A stretch of 64,000 nucleotides of DNA from NCBI GenBank assembly GCA_034421995.1, contig DAOUJY010000077.1:27981-91980 (forward strand), given 5' to 3'. Of this stretch, positions 59,577 through 64,000 are shown in pieces. The notes beneath the pieces are model-generated. The model was given only the letters and a program-made list of their open reading frames with translations, did no database searches and was not told where the DNA came from. Source of the stretch: Bin87 sp034421995 (GTDB lineage Bacteria; Chloroflexota; Dehalococcoidia; Lucifugimonadales; UBA3495). The translations under genes and the position numbers were made by a program. Position 1 is the first letter of the stretch. Each line of letters starts with the position of its first letter.

Positions 59577-59836
59577 GGTACCAACAACCATGTTGGTACC
59601 AGGGCAATCGCGTCTTACGGTAATCGGTATAATCAGTGCGCTCAAACATTTTGTGCGTTGATACTGTCTGTTGTCGGCGGCCTTCCAGATACTGCATTCA
59701 GTCCGATTGGGTTCCAGGTCAGCGAACACCAGCCTCACCGACGTATGTTTTGATCGTCGAAAGCGGCCACAGCATGTGTTTGGTCCGATATCACCGCGGA
59801 GGCCAATTTAGACGCGATTGCCCTGATGTTGGTACC
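59577..59836. repeat. Inverted repeat enclosing about 195 bp ahead of the IetAS operon
   Basis: The right arm 59810-59836 reads AGACGCGATTGCCCTGATG then TTGGTACC. The left arm 59577-59615 is its reverse complement with an extra 14 nt that create a second palindrome (GGTACCAAC, then GTTGGTACC). The core CAGGGCAATCGCGTCT is shared exactly (16 nt). The inner 195 bp has no recognisable gene. Confidence 0.7.
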
Positions 59837-59866
59837 TGCTGAGGCAACCGTCCGGTGCCATCCTGC

Positions 59867-59872
59867 TATAAT
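59867..59872 (+). promoter_or_regulatory. Candidate -10 box of the IetAS operon
   Basis: TATAAT in the context TGCTATAATTGG, about 70 nt before the ATPase start; no good -35 box. Confidence 0.4.
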
Positions 59873-59941
59873 TGGCCGCACTCGGACGACTTTTCATGGG
59901 TAATTGGAACGGTTTTGGTTGCCTCGCGGTAGGCGGTTGGT

Positions 59942-60928
59942 ATGGCTCGCGCGGATCTGATCCTGAACTTAGTAAAGGCTGGTTCCAGCGGGGACCAGGT
60001 TCAGTTTCGCAAGGCCGTGGAGGCTCTGGCGGCGGATGAGCGTGCCAAGCACCATGCGGTTCTCGCCGACCGCATTTTGGGTAATCTCTCGCTCAACGGA
60101 CACGGGAACAAAAAACCGGGCTCTCCTAATGCAGACTCTCAGGGCGGAGCATCTGGAGATATCCTTTTCGAACGGTATCCATCGCGAGGGCTCGATAGCC
60201 TCATCTTGCCTGAAGGCGTGGAGATTGCGGTATTGGAGCTGGTCGAGGAGCAACTGAGGTCCGACCTGTTGCGGGCCTACAATCTGGAACCTCGCAACCG
60301 TGTCCTGCTTACGGGACCTCCTGGCAACGGCAAAACCACGTTGGCGGAAGCCGTGGCGGACGCCCTGAGCGTCCCGTTGTTGACCGTCAGGTATGAGTCA
60401 GTCATCGGCAGTTACCTTGGGGAAACCGCACAGCGGATCTCCGAGGTCTTTGACTACGCCCGCTCGCGCCAATGCGTGCTCTTTTTCGATGAATTCGACG
60501 CAGTGGCGAAGGAAAGGGGCGACGTCAACGAAACGGGAGAGATTAAGCGGGTCGTGAGCTCGTTGCTGTTGCAGATAGATGCGCTGCCCAGTTACGTGGT
60601 CGCCGTTACGGCGAGCAATCATGCGGAGTTGTTGGACCGGGCGGTTTGGCGCCGTTTTCAAATCCGTTTGGAGCTACCGATGCCGGTACATGAGCAGATC
60701 GTGATGTGGTTGCGGCAGTTTGAGAGCCGGACTGGGTATGAGATGGATTACCCCATCGAGCGGTTAGCACAAAAGTTACGGGGTTTGAGTTTCGCCGAGG
60801 TTGAGGATTTTGGACTGGACATCGTGCGCCGTGCGGTGCTCAGCCAGCCCGAGACTGAAATGAAGAGCATCGTCCAGGATCGTTTGCGCCAGCTGGGTGC
60901 CAGGGTTAGTGGACCGGCGAGTTCGTAA
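59942..60928 (+). CDS. ietA: IetA-type AAA+ ATPase
   Basis: 328 aa. AAA+ core about 75-270: Walker A GPPGNGKTT (residues 125-133), Walker B CVLFFDEFDAV (179-186 region), sensor and arginine residues in VVAVTASNHAELLDRAVWRRFQIRLEL. An N-terminal helical domain of about 70 residues precedes it. It overlaps no gene; the protease gene starts 1 nt after its stop, so translation is coupled. Family knowledge: IetA/IetS (AAA ATPase plus subtilase) form an operon known as a plasmid stability/antiphage pair, where IetA is thought to control the protease. Confidence 0.87.
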   Translation: MARADLILNLVKAGSSGDQVQFRKAVEALAADERAKHHAVLADRILGNLSLNGHGNKKPGSPNADSQGGASGDILFERYPSRGLDSLILPEGVEIAVLELVEEQLRSDLLRAYNLEPRNRVLLTGPPGNGKTTLAEAVADALSVPLLTVRYESVIGSYLGETAQRISEVFDYARSRQCVLFFDEFDAVAKERGDVNETGEIKRVVSSLLLQIDALPSYVVAVTASNHAELLDRAVWRRFQIRLELPMPVHEQIVMWLRQFESRTGYEMDYPIERLAQKLRGLSFAEVEDFGLDIVRRAVLSQPETEMKSIVQDRLRQLGARVSGPASS

Positions 60929-60929
60929 C

Positions 60930-62864
60930 GTGGCCAATCACCCGCTACTGGTCTTTCCTAGCCCCGAGATTGCCGGCCGTCAGTCTCGCGGCGGCGGCGG
61001 TCCGTCTCATATCCGAACCCCGGGCGCGCGTCGTCAAGGTGAGCGGTTAGATCCTGAATTCCGCCGACTGGCCGAGGTGGTCAGGGACCGCAACATGGAA
61101 CTACGTGACAATCCGGTGGGGGTTCTTCCCGACCAGGTGCTGGTCTTGGAGACCGTCGGTTCGGTGGACGATTTCGTGGACGCGGTCAGAAGGATCAACG
61201 GCCTAGAATGGCTCGCGGAATCCGATCTTTCGGACATGGAACCTGACGAAGACTTTCGTGACGACCGCGAGGACCACGATGACAGGGCCCTATCGGGCAG
61301 GTTGTTCCTGGTGATGACTGACGCCGGGGCCTTGACCACACTCAGGTTGCGGTTTGATGAATTCCAGCAAAATCCGAATGCCAGGTTCCCCAGTGGGTTG
61401 GCGCCGTTGAGACACGTCTTTGAACAATTGCGAACGGTGCGGTTTTGGGGACCGGAGGATCGCATCGCTGAATTCGGTCTCTTCGAGGACTGGCGTTTCA
61501 GGTTAGAATATGCGGACCAGACAGCCTTATTGCCCTTTGAGGCTGAGCTGTGGTTTCGAAGCACGCCATTGCTCAGGCAGCAAGCGGAAGCTAGGTTCAG
61601 AAATGTCGTGACTTCACTCGGCGGAGAGATTTCCGACAATGCCGTGATTCCCGAGATCTCCTACCACGGAGTCCTTGGACGGATCCCAGCGGACCGGGTT
61701 TCGGAGTTGGTCGAGCAGAATGACAGCCAGTTGGTCATGTGCGAAGACGTGATGTTTATGCGCCCTGTTGGGCAGTGCTCCGCACCGGCAACTCACGAGT
61801 TGGCTGATCCGGGCGATGTGGTCCTACCCACCGAAGGTCCGACAGAGTTGGGCGAACCGGTCGTGGCCCTTTTTGACGGCTTGCCTCTCACCGGCCACAG
61901 ATTGCTGGACGGGCGTTTGGTTTTGGACGACCCTGACGGGTACGAGGAGGGCTACCAGGCAAACCGACGTCATCACGGTACCGGCATGGCTTCTCTCATC
62001 TGTCATGGGGAGCTGGATGGTGGCGAACAGCCCATAAGTCGCCGTGTTTATGCGCGGCCTATCCTGCGACCTGTTGCGGAGTGGGGAGGCCAATCTTGGC
62101 GAGAGAAGATACCCGAGGACCAATTGGCGGTGGACCTGATCCATCGGGCGGTGCGGAGGTTGTTCGACGGTGAAGGAAATGAGCCTGCAGTGGCACCTGG
62201 AGTACGGATTATCAATCTGTCGGTGTGCGACGAACGTCGTCCGTTCGTGCGGGAGATGAGTCCTTTGGCTCGTCTTCTGGACTGGCTCGCCTTCAAGTAC
62301 GGGGTATTGTTCGTGGTGAGTGCCGGCAACCACGGCCACGCCATTGAGTTGAACGTGCCCCGCGAGGGTTTTGGAGAGTTGGACCAAAAGGGTCGCGCGT
62401 CTGCAGTGTTGAATGCCGTCGCCGCCGATACTAGGAAGCGCAGTTTGTTGTCGCCGTCGGAGACGCTCAACGGTCTAACCGTAGGTGCAATTCATTCAGA
62501 TTCCTCGGAAGTACCCGATAGCTACCGTTTGATAAACCCGTACGGCGAGGACGGATTTCCCAGCGTGGTAAGCGCCCACGGGCCTGGCCACCGCCGGTCC
62601 GTCAAGCCAGACCTCATGCTGCCTGGCGGTAGGCAGTCGCTGGCGGAGAAGATGGGCACCACCCATGAAAACGCGATCCTTGAGATCAGGGATTTCCGTG
62701 CGCCTCCCGGTCAGCGAGTGGCGTGGCCGGGTGAACAGGGCAGTCTGGATGCGCCGCCACACTCGGGGAACCAGCAACGCCACTGCGCTGGCTTCCCGCG
62801 CGGCTTGCCGACTATACGACGTGCTGTGCGATTTGCGCTCTCAATCGCCGTCGTTCCCCGGTGA
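60930..62864 (+). CDS. ietS: IetS-type subtilisin-like protease, frame A (lacks catalytic Ser)
   Basis: Starts at the GTG at 60930, 1 nt after the ATPase stop. The N-terminal about 300 residues (VANHPLLVFPSPEIAGRQSRGGG, LRDNPVGVLPDQVLVLETVGSVDDFVDAVRRI) are the IetS-specific region. The S8 domain then follows: D316 in PVVALFDGLPLTGH, H349 in HHGTGMASLICHG, the oxyanion Asn in FVVSAGNHGHAIEL. After DFRAPPGQRVAWPGEQGSLD the frame loses family similarity (PPHSGNQQRHC) and stops at 62864. The serine region continues in frame +1 (see 62665-63513). Either an authentic break, a programmed frameshift, or an assembly error. Confidence 0.85.
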   Translation: MANHPLLVFPSPEIAGRQSRGGGGPSHIRTPGARRQGERLDPEFRRLAEVVRDRNMELRDNPVGVLPDQVLVLETVGSVDDFVDAVRRINGLEWLAESDLSDMEPDEDFRDDREDHDDRALSGRLFLVMTDAGALTTLRLRFDEFQQNPNARFPSGLAPLRHVFEQLRTVRFWGPEDRIAEFGLFEDWRFRLEYADQTALLPFEAELWFRSTPLLRQQAEARFRNVVTSLGGEISDNAVIPEISYHGVLGRIPADRVSELVEQNDSQLVMCEDVMFMRPVGQCSAPATHELADPGDVVLPTEGPTELGEPVVALFDGLPLTGHRLLDGRLVLDDPDGYEEGYQANRRHHGTGMASLICHGELDGGEQPISRRVYARPILRPVAEWGGQSWREKIPEDQLAVDLIHRAVRRLFDGEGNEPAVAPGVRIINLSVCDERRPFVREMSPLARLLDWLAFKYGVLFVVSAGNHGHAIELNVPREGFGELDQKGRASAVLNAVAADTRKRSLLSPSETLNGLTVGAIHSDSSEVPDSYRLINPYGEDGFPSVVSAHGPGHRRSVKPDLMLPGGRQSLAEKMGTTHENAILEIRDFRAPPGQRVAWPGEQGSLDAPPHSGNQQRHCAGFPRGLPTIRRAVRFALSIAVVPR

Positions 62865-63513
62865 ACAATTTGACGCGGTGTTGCTGAAGGCCCTGCTTGT
62901 GCATGGTGCGAACTATGAACGGCCACTTGACCATTACGCGTCGCTTCTGAATGGCGACAACGGTAGGCGTCGGAACAAGGAGGTCGCGACGCGGTTGATC
63001 GGGTACGGAACCTCGTACACGGACCGGGTGATGTTTTGTACCGACCATCGGGTGACGGTGGTGGGGTGTAACGAAATAGGCGCGGAAGAGGCGCACACGT
63101 TCAGGCTCCCGATTCCTCCTAGTCTTTCGGGCGTGGCTGACCCGCGGCGGATGATCACAACGTTGGCGTGGTTTTCCCCAATCAACTGTTTCCATCGCAA
63201 TTACAGGCGGGCACAGCTCGGGTTCAGGGCGGGTCAGACTCTGGCAGAAGATCCCGTTGGGGCCACCAACCCGCAGGTTCGCCGGGGTACCGTCCAGCAT
63301 GAAGTGCGGGATGGTAGGGGCGCCAAGGTCGTGAACGACGGGGATGAAATCGAGGTTCGCGTTGAATGCCGCGCTGACGCGGGTGCCCTCGATGAAAGAG
63401 TCAGATACGCGTTGGTGGTAACGCTAGAGGTTGAGGAGAGCGTGGATGTCCTTCTCTACGAGGAGATTAGAGACCGTTTGCAGCCACCCACTCCCGTGCG
63501 CATCAATCCCTGA
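62665..63513 (+). CDS. ietS: IetS-type protease, frame B with catalytic Ser (frameshift continuation)
   Basis: The frame is open from 62665, but family-like sequence begins at about 62755: RHTRGTSNATALASRAACRLYDVL contains the S8 motif GTSxA with the catalytic serine codon at 62773-62775. The following YGTSYTDRVMFCTDHRVTVVGCNEIGAEEAHTFRLPIPPSL, and the beta-rich C-terminal domain to 63513, complete the protease. Frame B is +1 to frame A. A join anywhere between about 62710 and 62760 would give one protein of about 860 residues. Its own ATG at 62665 is probably not used. Confidence 0.82.
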   Translation: MKTRSLRSGISVRLPVSEWRGRVNRAVWMRRHTRGTSNATALASRAACRLYDVLCDLRSQSPSFPGEQFDAVLLKALLVHGANYERPLDHYASLLNGDNGRRRNKEVATRLIGYGTSYTDRVMFCTDHRVTVVGCNEIGAEEAHTFRLPIPPSLSGVADPRRMITTLAWFSPINCFHRNYRRAQLGFRAGQTLAEDPVGATNPQVRRGTVQHEVRDGRGAKVVNDGDEIEVRVECRADAGALDERVRYALVVTLEVEESVDVLLYEEIRDRLQPPTPVRINP

Positions 63514-63861
63514 CTCGGCGCACGAGTGGCTTAGTTTGGTTTGGGCACAGGTACCCACGATTGTCGTAATGTGCCCGTCGGGTCGCCACACGTTGCGCTT
63601 TTGGCCTGAAAACGGTGCTATCCGGTCATGGTCGAACCGGCGCGCGGTCAATACAAGCAACCGGCGAGATGTTCGATTTTCAACAGCGCTGCGCCTCCTG
63701 TAGTAGTCTGGCGCAGGTGGCGGCGCGTCACTGGCGCTGCCAACGGGGAGACGGCATTGTGTTCACTGCCTGGGCGGTTAGGGTTCTTGGTTACGGGAAA
63801 TCGGTTTCATGAACAGCCAGTCTAGAGCAGGACATCCGAACACTAGTGGAACATAGGTAGG
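63514..63861. other. Gene-poor stretch after the protease
   Basis: No convincing gene or repeat was recognised; short frames here have no ribosome-binding site or family-like sequence. It ends at a strong stem-loop. Confidence 0.4.
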
Positions 63862-63893
63862 GGGCCGCAGCTGTTTTGCTGCGGCCCCCTAAG
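63862..63893. terminator. Strong GC-rich stem-loop
   Basis: GGGGCCGCAGC and GCTGCGGCCCC around a TGTTTT-type loop. It is placed to end both the IetAS transcript and the gene entering from the right edge. Confidence 0.6.
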
Positions 63894-63909
63894 CTAGGCT
63901 TTACGCAAT

Positions 63910-64000
63910 TCAAGCCGCGTAAGCGAGGGAATCCACCATTCGGTGGTACAGGGTGACGGGAAGTTCTCGTACATCAGGGTCGCCGGCTGACAGTGATAAA
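63910..64000 (-). CDS. Partial C-terminus of an unknown protein
   Basis: Reading in from the right edge, one minus-strand frame gives LSLSAGDPDVRELPVTLYH then RMVDSLAYAA and a TGA at 63910-63912, followed by the stem-loop at 63862-63893. The composition is protein-like and the terminator position fits. The family is not recognisable from 29 residues. Confidence 0.4.
   Translation of the reverse strand, partial: LSLSAGDPDVRELPVTLYHRMVDSLAYAA

Noticed and set aside
59942..63513. Reading the AAA ATPase/protease pair as DISARM or a Clp-type housekeeping system
   Set aside because: No helicase or methyltransferase is present, and the ATPase is not a Clp/Lon/FtsH type; the subtilase partner fits IetAS.

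Overview
The window is high-GC DNA from an uncultured bacterium. The gene content points to Chloroflexota, probably a SAR202 or Dehalococcoidia-like, possibly sponge-associated lineage. Supporting signs are two luciferase-like (LLM) flavin monooxygenases, a TcuA-like flavoprotein, a benzoylformate-decarboxylase-like TPP enzyme, an HpcH/HpaI aldolase, four Uma2 genes, many small toxin-like genes and abundant short palindromic intergenic repeats. The taxonomic assignment is inference; no rRNA or tRNA gene was seen.

1-9.9 kb is mainly catabolic and housekeeping: a split D-glutamate cyclase pair at the left edge, an OmpR-type regulator with a degenerate receiver, an LLM monooxygenase, an alkyltransferase-like (ATL) protein, a TPP decarboxylase, an aldolase and an MFS transporter. 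9.97-15.6 kb is one co-directional signalling locus: STAS anti-anti-sigma factor, receiver-PP2C phosphatase, RsbW-like kinase, lipoprotein solute-binding protein and histidine kinase. 15.6-33.2 kb mixes small toxin-like pairs (YafQ/antitoxin, HEPN/unknown), an SDR without catalytic residues, an inositol-phosphatase-like enzyme, Uma2 genes, threonine synthase, a NYN protein, enoyl-CoA hydratase, a VWA lipoprotein, ATP sulfurylase, a serpin lipoprotein and a second MFS transporter.

33.2-45.6 kb begins the accessory and defence zone: a dead vsr remnant, intact vsr, a GIY-YIG nuclease, a putative restriction enzyme overlapping a C5 cytosine methyltransferase, two coiled-coil nuclease-like paralogues and a HepT/MNT-like pair. 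These are followed by a flavoprotein, a 5'-nucleotidase lipoprotein and a Fic protein. 45.8-53 kb is a decayed phage structural cluster (tail hub, tail protein, connector, capsid protein lacking its 5' end). It is interrupted by an oppositely oriented module of two membrane VWA proteins, a duplicated HEPN-like protein and a coiled-coil membrane protein. An IS1380-type element with recognisable ends and a 4-bp target duplication lies at 53.1-54.9 kb.

55-63.5 kb is a defence island: a two-gene Pycsar system (nucleotidyl cyclase plus cNMP-binding/TIR effector), a CoiA-like nuclease and an IetAS-type AAA ATPase/subtilase pair. The protease is split by a frameshift just before its catalytic serine. 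The best candidates for something undescribed are the VWA/HEPN/coiled-coil module inside the phage remnant, the HEPN pair at 16.6-17.5 kb, and the CoiA-like gene between the two known defence systems.
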